Part shown: positions 1 to 8,884 of the stretch, piece after piece | Layout: each line of letters starts with the position of its first letter | Numbering within the stretch: position 1 is the first letter of the stretch | NCBI RefSeq assembly: GCF_018614875.1 | Contig: NZ_JAGGNW010000007.1 | Location: 62,001-126,000, forward strand | Direction of reading: 5' to 3' | Source of the DNA: Variovorax paradoxus | GTDB taxonomy: Bacteria; Pseudomonadota; Gammaproteobacteria; Burkholderiales; Burkholderiaceae_C | DNA: 64,000 nt | Made by a program: the position numbers and the translations under genes | The notes under the pieces: model-generated | Database searches by the model: none | What the model was told of the DNA's origin: nothing | What the model saw: only the letters and a program-made list of their open reading frames with translations

Positions 1-109
1 CGTTGGTCGCCATCCATTCGGTGTCGGTCACGCGCCCGTGCTTTCGCCGCAGCGCCACATGAAGGCGTGCGGCAAGGGCGATGCGTTCGCTTTCGGACAT
101 GGATGGCAT
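1..109 (-). CDS. N-terminus of an unidentified protein, cut by the window edge
   Basis: This minus-strand frame opens with MPSMSESERIALAARLHVAL and runs off the left edge after about 36 codons. Two in-frame ATGs lie nine bases apart. An AGGGA box sits a few bases before the first ATG, which is why I chose that start. The visible part is Arg/Ala rich and helical in character, with no recognisable domain. The family is unknown and the gene body lies outside the window. Confidence 0.5.
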   Translation of the reverse strand, partial: MPSMSESERIALAARLHVALRRKHGRVTDTEWMATN

Positions 110-517
110 GGCGTTTCCCTGGCTGGTCGGCGTAGCGGCAGTGCATGAGTCGTGCCATGTTGTTTACGCGCGGACACATTTTGACTTGCAAAACAAGCTT
201 CGAAGCTTGGACAAAGCGGGTAATTCCCAATGCACTGGCGCGGTGCACCCCCTAAAGTCTGCCCACTCGCGAACGGGCCCTGCTCGTGCTGCCGAGGGTC
301 CGAGGAGACAAATTCCCCCAACAAGAAAAATGCTGCAAAGGCTCCGTACGAGATGCCTGGTTTCGACTTTGAAAAGCGCCGCTGGTCGGCGCTTTTTTTA
401 TGCCTGTGCGCCATCGGCCGACGGGCGTTCTCTCGTGGACCGACGCGGGGCACAAGGCCTGCGGCACCGCCTGTCGCAGCTATCCTTTCAATAGCAATCG
501 GATGAGACAATACCGGC
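110..517. other. Gene-poor stretch with palindromes; possible small RNA
   Basis: I find no convincing protein gene here. It contains a perfect 16-base palindrome (CAAGCTTCGAAGCTTG, 194-209), a TGCAC/GTGCA inverted repeat (231-247) and a strong intrinsic terminator near 375-400. The terminator has no plus-strand gene before it, so a short plus-strand noncoding RNA of about 100-200 bases could end there. I could not match the sequence to 6S, SRP, RNase P or tmRNA cores. Confidence 0.35.
371..400 (+). terminator. Rho-independent terminator
   Basis: A 7-bp stem (AGCGCCG / CGGCGCT) closes a five-base loop and is followed by a run of seven T. Four A precede the stem, so it may also work weakly on the other strand. 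No plus-strand protein gene lies immediately upstream. Confidence 0.75.
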
Positions 518-868
518 ATGGAAATGCAGGTGGGAACGGTGGCCTCGCTGCCCGCGGTTTTGGTCGATTCGATCGTGGGCGCAGGCGGGCTGGTCCTGGT
601 GCCGGCGCTGTTTGCCGCGTCTCCTGGCGCGCAACCGGCCACGTTGCCGGGCACCAACAAGAGCGCGTCTATTTGGGGCACGGCGGCTGCGGCGGCGCAG
701 TTCAGTCGCGGGCGTGGAGGCGTTGGGGCGCCCCTCACGCTCACCAATCCAATGCCGCGGCCGTGCCGCTGCTCGCGCGCAAGGCGCATGTCTGGTGGCA
801 CTATCGGCTGGTGATGGCGGTGATGAGCGCTGATCCTGAAGACCGCCCATGACCCATTCCCGAAATAG
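518..868 (+). pseudogene. Remnant of a TauE/SafE (TSUP) family permease gene
   Basis: The first 60 or so codons read like the start of a TSUP anion permease: VDSIVGAGGLVLVPALFAAS, then a GTNKSASIWGT motif typical of the first conserved TSUP repeat. After this the frame becomes Arg/Pro rich and meets stop codons (first near 813). Further along the same frame the typical family C-terminus ALILKTAHD reappears just before a TAG. A complete TSUP protein has about 250 residues; only the two ends are left in about 117 codons, so the middle has been deleted and the rest has decayed. The remnant overlaps the upstream ATG of the chromate transporter gene. It is not expected to make a working permease. 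Confidence 0.7.
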
Positions 869-890
869 CAAAACCGGAAAGTCCCCCTGC

Positions 891-2231
<1,341 letters not shown>

Positions 2232-2259
2232 CCCGGAACGCGAGACGGGACATTCCAGG

Positions 2260-2340
2260 AACACCGCGGAACCGGCTTTGCCGGGCCGCTGGTGTTGCCC
2301 CCTTGAGGGGGGAGTCGAGCTACACGAAGTGAGCGAGGGA
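2260..2340. repeat. Dispersed repeat A, copy 1
   Basis: The core AACACCGCGGAACCGGC, a TTT spacer and GCCGGGCCGCTGGTGTT form an imperfect hairpin with AACACC/GGTGTT ends. It is followed by a second small C-run/G-run stem and an ACACGAAG box. Near-identical copies lie at 24913 and 49578, and a 3' fragment at 14281. This copy is in the gap between the convergent chrA and tctA genes and could stop readthrough from both sides. Confidence 0.8.
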
Positions 2341-2350
2341 CGGGGGTGGG

Positions 2351-3862
2351 TTATTCCTCGACAAAAGCTTCTTCGCGTTTTGCCTTGATCGACGGCAGCA
2401 GCACGATGCCCAGCAGCAGCGCCGCCGCCACCAGCAGGCCGGCCGAAAGCGGCCGCGTGATGAACACGCTCCACGCGCCACGCGACAGCAGCAGCGCGCG
2501 CCGCAGGTTCTCTTCCATCATCGGCCCCAGGATGAAGCCCAGCAGCAGCGGGGCCGGCTCGGTGCGCAGCTTCAGGAACAGGTAGCCGATGAAGCCGAAG
2601 ATCGCCACCATCCACACGTCGAAGGTGTTGTTGTTGGTCGAGTACACGCCAATGGCGCAGAACAGCACGATGGCGGGAAACAGGAACTTGTAGGGCACCG
2701 TCAGCAGCTTGATCCACATGCCGATCAGCGGCAGGTTCAGCACGATCAGCATCGCGTTGCCGATCCACATCGAGGCGATCAGGCCCCAGAACAGCTCGGG
2801 GTTGCTGGTCATCACCTGCGGGCCGGGCTGGATGTTGTGGATGGTCATCGCACCCACCATCAGCGCCATCACCGCGTTGGGCGGAATGCCCAGCGTTAAG
2901 AGCGGAATGAAGGAGGTCTGCGCGCCGGCGTTGTTGGCCGACTCGGGCGATGCCACGCCACGGATGTTGCCCTTGCCGAAGGGCACTTCGCCGGGCCGCA
3001 TCTTGATCTTCTTCTCCAGTGCATAGGCCGCGAAGGCGGCCAGCAGCGCGCCGCCGCCGGGCAGGATGCCGAGCGCCGAACCCAGCGCCGTGCCGCGCAG
3101 CACCGCGGGCGTCATGCGCTTGAAGTCGTCCTTGGTAGGCCACAGGCCCTTCACCTTGTGCGTGAACACTTCGCGCTCGTCGTCGGGCTGCGAGAGGTTG
3201 CCGATGATTTCGCCATAGCCGAACACGCCCATGGCAATCACCACGAAGCCGATGCCGTCGGTGAGCTCCGGAATGTCGAAGCTGAAGCGTGCCACGCCTG
3301 AGTTGACGTCGGTGCCCACGATGCCGAGCAAGAGGCCCAGCACGATCATTGCCACCGCCTTGAGCAGCGAGCCGGAGGCCAGCACCACCGCGCCGATCAG
3401 GCCCAGGGTCATCAGCGAGAAGTACTCGGCCGGGCCGAACTTGAAGGCCAGCTCGGTCAGCGGCGGCGCGAAGGCCGCCAGGATCAGCGTGCCCACGCAG
3501 CCCGCGAAGAACGAGCCCAGCCCCGCGGCGGCGAGCGCCGGGCCTGCGCGGCCCTGCCTTGCCATCTGGTAGCCGTCGATACAGGTGACCACCGAGGACG
3601 ATTCGCCCGGCAGGTTGACCAGGATCGCGGTGGTCGAGCCGCCGTACTGGGCGCCGTAATAGATGCCGGCCAGCATGATCAGCGCCGAGACGGGCGGCAG
3701 CGCATACGTGGCGGGCAGCAGCATCGCGATGGTCGCGACCGGGCCGATGCCCGGCAGCACGCCGATCAGCGTGCCGAGGATGCAGCCCAGCAGGCAATAC
3801 AGCAGGTTGGTGAAGGTGAAGGCAACGCCGAAACCGATGGAAAGGTTGTGGATCAGGTCCAT
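2351..3862 (-). CDS. tctA: Tripartite tricarboxylate transporter, large permease TctA
   Basis: A 503-residue protein of the TctA/DUF112 family, the large membrane subunit of TTT carriers that import citrate-like carboxylates using an ion gradient. The N-terminal hallmark GTLIGVLPGIGPVATIAMLL is intact. A second glycine-rich segment, ALGILPGGGALLAAFAAYALEKK, begins the second half, and about a dozen hydrophobic segments span the protein. Length matches the family (about 500). It follows tctB after only 12 bases, so the two are one transcript. The periplasmic receptor TctC, normally next to them, is absent, so this permease pair must work with a Bug receptor encoded elsewhere. Confidence 0.93.
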   Translation of the reverse strand: MDLIHNLSIGFGVAFTFTNLLYCLLGCILGTLIGVLPGIGPVATIAMLLPATYALPPVSALIMLAGIYYGAQYGGSTTAILVNLPGESSSVVTCIDGYQMARQGRAGPALAAAGLGSFFAGCVGTLILAAFAPPLTELAFKFGPAEYFSLMTLGLIGAVVLASGSLLKAVAMIVLGLLLGIVGTDVNSGVARFSFDIPELTDGIGFVVIAMGVFGYGEIIGNLSQPDDEREVFTHKVKGLWPTKDDFKRMTPAVLRGTALGSALGILPGGGALLAAFAAYALEKKIKMRPGEVPFGKGNIRGVASPESANNAGAQTSFIPLLTLGIPPNAVMALMVGAMTIHNIQPGPQVMTSNPELFWGLIASMWIGNAMLIVLNLPLIGMWIKLLTVPYKFLFPAIVLFCAIGVYSTNNNTFDVWMVAIFGFIGYLFLKLRTEPAPLLLGFILGPMMEENLRRALLLSRGAWSVFITRPLSAGLLVAAALLLGIVLLPSIKAKREEAFVEE

Positions 3863-3874
3863 GGTGCGTGCTCC

Positions 3875-4363
3875 TCAGCCCGAAATGAAAGTGGGCCAGA
3901 CCTGGATCTGGAGCTTGAGCGCCCAGATGAAGGCCACATAGCTGCCGGCCGCCAGGATGGTGGAGAGCACGAGCACGTCGCGCAGCTTGAACTGGTTGCC
4001 TGCGAGGCTGGAGATGATCGTGAGCGCGTAGATCGCGATGATCATGCCCATGGCCGGCAGGCCGATGCTCGGCAGGCCGCCCAGCAGCACGCCGAACGCG
4101 ACGTTGGCGCCGAGCACGAAGGCCAGCGGTTTCCAGGCCCATTTGCCGATCTTGTCGCCGGTGGCGGTTTCGACGACCATGGCCTGGAACATGATGATCA
4201 CCCCGAGGATGGCCAGCAGGATGCCCAGCATGAGGGGGAAATAGCCGGGACCCATGCGGGCGCCGTTTCCGACGGTGTAGGTGGTCGCGCCTATCGCGAA
4301 AGCGCCCCCCACGGCTGTGAACATGACTCCTGAAAAGAAGTCAGCCTGACTCTTGATACGCAT
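3875..4363 (-). CDS. tctB: Tripartite tricarboxylate transporter, small subunit TctB
   Basis: A 162-residue TctB-family protein with four hydrophobic segments. It is the small membrane partner that binds TctA. The start MRIKSQADFFSG matches the family N-terminus and has AGAGGG about nine bases upstream; a longer in-frame reading adds 26 unlikely residues. The motif GARMGPGYFPLMLG after the first helix is characteristic of TctB. It is the first gene of the tctBA unit and lies after the bidirectional terminator of the RRM gene, so it has its own promoter region. Ligand unknown. Confidence 0.9.
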   Translation of the reverse strand: MRIKSQADFFSGVMFTAVGGAFAIGATTYTVGNGARMGPGYFPLMLGILLAILGVIIMFQAMVVETATGDKIGKWAWKPLAFVLGANVAFGVLLGGLPSIGLPAMGMIIAIYALTIISSLAGNQFKLRDVLVLSTILAAGSYVAFIWALKLQIQVWPTFISG

Positions 4364-4489
4364 TGTCTCGACCCTCTTGATTGGAGGGGTGAGGGTCGTC
4401 GTCCGCGGCTGACCGCTGGCTGACCGACTGGGTAGGGACAACTGCGTACAAGGGTTCTCCTCCTCCTGGCGACGGGCGGCGCGGAAACG

Positions 4490-4516
4490 AAAAAAGCTCC
4501 CGAAGGAGCTTTTTTC
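4490..4516. terminator. Bidirectional rho-independent terminator
   Basis: The stem AAAAAGCTCC / GGAGCTTTTT closes a CGAA loop, giving an A-run before and a T-run after on both strands. On the minus strand it lies directly after the RRM protein gene, and it insulates tctBA from that gene. Confidence 0.85.
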
Positions 4517-4545
4517 ATTTGAGAGCGAGGTCTCGGGGAGAGGGC

Positions 4546-4965
4546 TTAGTAGCCGCCGCGACCACCGCCGCCGCCGCCGTAGCCACCGCCGCCACCGCTG
4601 CGGCCACCGCCGCCGCCGCCACCACCGTAGCCGCCGCCACCACCACCACCGCCGTAGCCGCCACCACCAGCGCCGCCGCCGTAGCCGCCGCCACCACCGG
4701 TACGGGGGGGACGAGCTTCCATCGGACGTGCTTCGTTCACGGTCAGGGCGCGGCCCTGGAGCGAATGGCCGTTCATGGCTTCAACGGCAGCCAGCGCTTC
4801 AGCGTCGGTGCCCATTTCCACGAAACCGAAGCCCTTGGAGCGACCGGTGTCGCGTTCCATCATGACCTTGGCGCTGACGATCGAGCCGAACTCGCCGAAA
4901 GCCTGTTCCAGGTCGTTATCACGCACGGAGTAGGCGAGGTTGCCTACGTAGAGTTTCTTGCCCAT
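4546..4965 (-). CDS. Glycine-rich RRM-type RNA-binding protein
   Basis: A 139-residue cytoplasmic protein with one RNA recognition motif (residues 3-80): RNP2 is LYVGNL (5-10) and RNP1 is KGFGFVEM (44-51). After about residue 90 it becomes a low-complexity tail of Gly, Tyr and a few Arg residues, as in cyanobacterial and betaproteobacterial cold-induced RNA-binding proteins. AGGAG sits eight bases before the ATG. A leader of more than 100 bases before the gene would suit cold-responsive control, but that is inference. The tail is encoded by repetitive GGY/GGC codons, which look like a DNA repeat but are coding. It probably acts as an RNA chaperone. Confidence 0.92.
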   Translation of the reverse strand: MGKKLYVGNLAYSVRDNDLEQAFGEFGSIVSAKVMMERDTGRSKGFGFVEMGTDAEALAAVEAMNGHSLQGRALTVNEARPMEARPPRTGGGGGYGGGAGGGGYGGGGGGGGYGGGGGGGGRSGGGGGYGGGGGGRGGY

Positions 4966-5146
4966 TGAGGGACTCCTAATTCAAACCAACAAGACAAAGC
5001 GATGGAGTCCCAGAATCACAACAAACAAATGCGCTGTGGCGCGAAACTGACCGATCACCGAATTACGTGCACGGGAGACAAGCTCACAGACACGTAGGCC
5101 GGATTATCAAGCCGATCTGGCAAAAGCGTGCCGAAATCCGTGCTTA

Positions 5147-5380
5147 TTACGAAACATCACGCCCTGACGGGCGGTTTCGCAACGGTTGCAGCAGGCCGGA
5201 GAGCCCGTTGTGGTCTATTTCATGCATCAAATGGAGCAGCCGGCCAATTTCGCCTGCGGGAAAACCCTCGCGTGCGAACCAATTCAGATAATTTCCGGGC
5301 AAATCGGCGATCAGCGTGCCCTTGTGCTTGCCAAAGGGCATTTCGAGCGTGACGAGGCGCTGCAGGTCTTCGGGTTTCAT
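5147..5380 (-). CDS. DUF3820 family small protein
   Basis: A 77-residue protein matching the DUF3820 pattern: MPFGKHKGTLIADLPGNYLNWF with later Gly/Leu helices. The family is sometimes described as a putative quorum-sensing-regulated virulence factor, but no biochemical role is established. It lies six bases after the YciH-like gene on the same strand, so the two are probably co-transcribed. Length agrees with the family (70-80). Confidence 0.82.
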   Translation of the reverse strand: MKPEDLQRLVTLEMPFGKHKGTLIADLPGNYLNWFAREGFPAGEIGRLLHLMHEIDHNGLSGLLQPLRNRPSGRDVS

Positions 5381-5386
5381 TGATGT

Positions 5387-5770
5387 TCAGCCTCCCGCGC
5401 GCTTGACCGCGTGGCCCTGCTTCGAGAGGGCGGCGATCACCAGATCGCGGTGGTCGCCCTGGATCTCGATGATGCCGTCCTTCACCGTGCCGCCCGAGCC
5501 GCAGGCCGCCTTGAGCTGCTTGCCCAGGGCCGCGAGCGCCGCCGCATCGAGCGCCAGGCCCTTGACCACGGTCACGCCCTTGCCTTTGCGGCCCTTGGTC
5601 TCGTGCGATACACGCACAATGCCGTCGGTGGCCGCAACGCGCGCCTTGAGTTCCTTGCAGCGGCACTGCGCCATGGGCGCGCCGCAACCGGGGCACATGC
5701 GGCCGCCGGCCTCGGTGGAGTACACCAGGGTGCTGGCCTGATTGCTTTTCATCGCTGCCATTCGATCCAT
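5387..5770 (-). CDS. yciH: YciH/SUI1-family translation initiation factor-like protein
   Basis: A 127-residue protein with an N-terminal zinc-ribbon-like cysteine set (CPGCG and CRC, residues about 26-40) and a C-terminal SUI1/eIF1 fold (from VRVSHETKGRKGKGVTVVKG to the end). It includes the family motif KAACGSGGTVKDGIIEIQGD. Bacterial YciH can influence start-codon discrimination on the 30S subunit; its normal role is unclear. I chose the ATG preceded by GGAAG; an upstream TTG and internal ATGs are also in frame. It faces away from the helicase gene across about 45 bases. Confidence 0.87.
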   Translation of the reverse strand: MDRMAAMKSNQASTLVYSTEAGGRMCPGCGAPMAQCRCKELKARVAATDGIVRVSHETKGRKGKGVTVVKGLALDAAALAALGKQLKAACGSGGTVKDGIIEIQGDHRDLVIAALSKQGHAVKRAGG

Positions 5771-5813
5771 CTCTGCTTCCAACTGCGGGTTTCTTTTCTC
5801 TCTGTCTGCTCAC

Positions 5814-7085
5814 ATGCCATTCGACTCACTGGGCCTGGTGCCCGCGCTCGTGCAGGCTGCCGCCGAAAGCGGCTATGCCGCACCGACCGCCATCCAGGCT
5901 GCGGCCATTCCAGCCATTCTGCAGGGCCGCGACGTTCGGGGCTCGGCGCAGACCGGTTCCGGCAAGACCGCCGCATTTTCCCTCCCGCTGCTGCAGCGCC
6001 TGGCCGCCGAACCCACGCAGGCGCCGCGGCGCCTGCGTGCGCTGGTGCTCGTGCCCACGCGCGAACTCGCGGCCCAGGTCGGCGAGACGATGCGCACCCT
6101 GGCGCAGCACCTGCCCGAGCGGCTCAAGATCGCGATCGCCTTCGGCGGCGTGTCGATCAACCCGCAGATGATGAGCCTGCGCGGCGGCGCCGACATCGTG
6201 GTGGCCACGCCGGGCCGCCTGCTCGACCTGGTGGACCACAACGCGCTGAAGCTCGGCGCGGTTTCCATGCTCGTGCTCGACGAGGCCGACCGCCTGTTCG
6301 ACCTCGGCTTTGCCGAGGAGCTGGGCCGTATCCTCGCGCTGCTGCCGGCGCGGCGCCAGAACCTGCTGTTCTCGGCCACCTTTCCGCCCGCCATCCAGGC
6401 GCTGGCCGATGGCACGCTGCAGGACCCCGCGCTGATCGACGTGCAGGGCGAGCCGGGCACCGAGCCCGCGATCGTGCAGCGCGTGATCGAGGTCGACGCG
6501 AACCGCCGCACGCAGCTGCTGCGGCATCTGCTGAAAGAGAATGCGTGGGAGCGCGTGCTGGTGTTCGTCGCCACGCAGCATGCGGCGCAGACCGTGGCCG
6601 AGAAGCTCTACAAGAACGGCGTGTACGCGGTGCCCTTCCACGGCGACATCGCCCAGGGCACCCGCACCGGCATCCTCGCGCAATTCAAGGAGAGCCGCTG
6701 GGACGTGGTGATTGCCACCGACCTCGCCGCGCGCGGCATCGACATCGCGCAGCTGCCCGTGGTGATCAACTACGACCTGCCGCGCTCGCCCACCGACTAC
6801 ATCCACCGCATCGGCCGCACCGGCCGCGCCGGCGAAAGCGGGCTGGCGATCAGCTTCGTGAGCGCGGCCACCGAAGCGCACTTTCGCCTGATCGAGAAGC
6901 GCCAGGGCCTCCATCTGCCGCGCGAACGCATCGAGGGCTTCGAGCCGACCGAAGCCGCCGTGCCGATGGTCGATGCCTCGGGCACCGGCGGCATCAAGGG
7001 CAAGCGGCCGAGCAAGAAGGACAAGCTGCGCGCGGCCGCCGGGCTCGCTGCCGCACGGCACGGCGGACCCGAAAAAAGCGGCTGA
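5814..7085 (+). CDS. rhlE: DEAD-box ATP-dependent RNA helicase, RhlE-like
   Basis: A 423-residue two-domain helicase. Visible motifs in order are the Q motif (AAPTAIQAAAIP), motif I AQTGSGKT (about 45-52), PTRELA, TPGRL, DEAD in VLDEADRLFD, SAT, then domain-2 motifs VATDLAARGIDI and HRIGRTGRAG. A basic tail (GKRPSKKDKLRAAAG) probably aids RNA binding. Such proteins remodel rRNA and mRNA. Its length and short basic tail fit RhlE better than DeaD/CsdA, which carries a long extra domain. The start MPFDSLGL fits the family and follows the divergent yciH promoter region. Confidence 0.9.
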   Translation: MPFDSLGLVPALVQAAAESGYAAPTAIQAAAIPAILQGRDVRGSAQTGSGKTAAFSLPLLQRLAAEPTQAPRRLRALVLVPTRELAAQVGETMRTLAQHLPERLKIAIAFGGVSINPQMMSLRGGADIVVATPGRLLDLVDHNALKLGAVSMLVLDEADRLFDLGFAEELGRILALLPARRQNLLFSATFPPAIQALADGTLQDPALIDVQGEPGTEPAIVQRVIEVDANRRTQLLRHLLKENAWERVLVFVATQHAAQTVAEKLYKNGVYAVPFHGDIAQGTRTGILAQFKESRWDVVIATDLAARGIDIAQLPVVINYDLPRSPTDYIHRIGRTGRAGESGLAISFVSAATEAHFRLIEKRQGLHLPRERIEGFEPTEAAVPMVDASGTGGIKGKRPSKKDKLRAAAGLAAARHGGPEKSG

Positions 7086-7108
7086 CCGGCGCTGCCCGGC
7101 CCGATGCG

Positions 7109-7861
7109 CTACGCGGGCTTCGACAGGAACGCCGCCAGCAGGTCCACCGGCAGCGGAAAGATGATGGTGGTGTTCTTGTCCGCGCCGATCACCGTCAGCG
7201 TTTCCAGGTAGCGCAGCTGGATCGCCTGCGGCTCCTGCGCCAGCACGCGCGCGGCCTGGAACAGCTTCTCGGAGGCCTGCAGCTCGCCTTCGGCATGGAT
7301 CACCTTGGCGCGCCGCTCGCGTTCCGCCTCGGCCTGCCGCGCGATGGCGCGGATCATCGATTCGGTGAGGTCGATCTGCTTGATCTCCACGTTGGAGACC
7401 TTGATGCCCCACGAGGCCGTCTGCACGTCGAGCGACTCCCGCACGTCCAGGTTGAGTTTTTCCCGCTCGGCCAGCATGTCGTCCAGCTGGTGCTTGCCCA
7501 GCACCGAGCGCAGCGTGGTCTGCGCCAGCTGGCTGGTCGCGTTGAAGAAATCCTTGACCTCGATGATGGCCTTTTCGGCATCGACGATGCGAAAGTAGAC
7601 GACCGCGCTGACCTTCACCGACACGTTGTCGCGCGAGATCACGTCCTGGGTCGGAACCTCGAGCACCACGGTGCGCAGATCGACCCGCACCACCTGCTGG
7701 ATGAGGGGAACCACGATCACCAGCCCCGGCCCCGCCACCTTCGTGAAGCGCCCCAGCGTGAACACCACGCCGCGCTCGTACTCGCGGAAGATCCAGATGG
7801 CGGAAATAAGCAGCACCACCAGCAGGACAAGCAGGAAGGTGCCGATGCCGAAAGTGAACAT
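7109..7861 (-). CDS. SPFH/stomatin-like membrane protein (slipin)
   Basis: A 250-residue slipin: one N-terminal membrane anchor ([20 protein letters not shown]), then the SPFH/band-7 domain beginning [14 protein letters not shown], and the conserved [20 protein letters not shown] segment. A charged helix [18 protein letters not shown] near the end is expected to coil and drive oligomerisation. Slipins organise lipid microdomains and are often linked to an NfeD protease partner; no nfeD is adjacent here. The start MFTFGIG has GGAGA upstream. It follows the MHYT gene on the same strand across about 115 bases. Confidence 0.92.
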   Translation of the reverse strand: MFTFGIGTFLLVLLVVLLISAIWIFREYERGVVFTLGRFTKVAGPGLVIVVPLIQQVVRVDLRTVVLEVPTQDVISRDNVSVKVSAVVYFRIVDAEKAIIEVKDFFNATSQLAQTTLRSVLGKHQLDDMLAEREKLNLDVRESLDVQTASWGIKVSNVEIKQIDLTESMIRAIARQAEAERERRAKVIHAEGELQASEKLFQAARVLAQEPQAIQLRYLETLTVIGADKNTTIIFPLPVDLLAAFLSKPA

Positions 7862-7976
7862 GAGAGTCTCCCGCGACTCAGCAACAGCGCTGGACCGTTG
7901 GACCGCCGGCGCGCGCGGGCGTTCCGGCGGGGGCGGCAAAAGATCGCAGCTTCGAGCCCGCGCCTTCTTGTGCGCT

Positions 7977-8741
7977 TCAGCCGCGCTGCGGCGCACCGGG
8001 CGCGTCCAGGCTGGTGCCCGTGACCACCCAGTAGATGAAGATCAGCACCGCGCCGGCCGTGCCGAACACCGACAGGCCCATGTAGCTGCCGCCGATGGCC
8101 AGTGCGTCGGCGGGGGCGGCCGCGATGCAGATCATGTTGGCCGCGCTCATGCCCACGTAGTGCATGGTGCAGACGGCCACGCCCATCACGGCCGCCGCGG
8201 CGACCTGGTGGCTCAGCCGGCGCAGGTTGAAGGCCAGCCACAGGGCCGCCCCGGCCGCGGTGATGGCAATGGCCACCGACAGCGCCACCATGGTGGGTTC
8301 GAAGTCCATCGAAGCGCGCATGCTCATCGCGAACATGCCCATGTAGTGCATCACGCACACGCCCAGCCCCGCGAGCAGGCTTCCGGCCAGCCAGCCGGTC
8401 CGGCTGAACTTGTGCCGCCCGCCTGCCATGTAGAGCGCAATGCCCGAGATCAGGATGGCCGCCACCAGCGAGACCACCGTCAGCGGCACGTTGTACGAAA
8501 TGCCTACCGGCAGGCGGTACGCCAGCATGCCGATGAAGTGCATCGACCAGATGCCGATGCCGCCCAGCGCCACGGCGGCGCAGGCGACGACCGCGAGGTT
8601 GGGTTTGCCGTCGGCGCCGACCATGCGCCCCGCGCAGATCAGCGCCACCAGGGAGCCCGCGAACGAGGTGAGGAACGAGAGCGCCACCAGCCCCAGCGAA
8701 TACTCGGGTGACAGCAGTTGGCCTACGACAAGGGGTGTCAT
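7977..8741 (-). CDS. MHYT-domain integral membrane sensor
   Basis: A 254-residue protein with seven or so hydrophobic segments carrying three MHYT-type motifs: MHFIGM, MHYMGM and MHYVGM. The Met/His/Tyr residues at the outer membrane face are thought to bind copper and sense oxygen, CO or NO. Most family members carry a GGDEF/EAL output domain. This one has none, so it would have to signal through a partner or play another role. The gene preceding it on the opposite side is a lipoprotein of unrelated type. An AT-rich stretch of about 60 bases upstream probably holds its promoter. Confidence 0.9.
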   Translation of the reverse strand: MTPLVVGQLLSPEYSLGLVALSFLTSFAGSLVALICAGRMVGADGKPNLAVVACAAVALGGIGIWSMHFIGMLAYRLPVGISYNVPLTVVSLVAAILISGIALYMAGGRHKFSRTGWLAGSLLAGLGVCVMHYMGMFAMSMRASMDFEPTMVALSVAIAITAAGAALWLAFNLRRLSHQVAAAAVMGVAVCTMHYVGMSAANMICIAAAPADALAIGGSYMGLSVFGTAGAVLIFIYWVVTGTSLDAPGAPQRG

Positions 8742-8884
8742 GTTGTTCTACTCCTGGAAGAACGACCCGCAGCCGGAGACGGGGTTGTCAGGGCGGCAGA
8801 ACGAGACGTTCGGGAGCCAGTTTGTAATACTTGTTTTTAAAAGTAAACACGACTTTATGTGATTTCTTTACATTTTTGTGGTGG

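Noticed and set aside
150..400. 6S, SRP or other housekeeping RNA
   Set aside because: I could not find the conserved core sequences of these RNAs on either strand.
849..890. Upstream ATG as the chrA start
   Set aside because: It lies inside the permease remnant without a good ribosome site; the added 14 residues are not typical of ChrA.
4546..4720. GGC/GGT/CCG-rich tandem-like DNA
   Set aside because: It is the coding sequence of the Gly/Tyr-rich tail of the RRM protein, not a separate repeat or CRISPR array.
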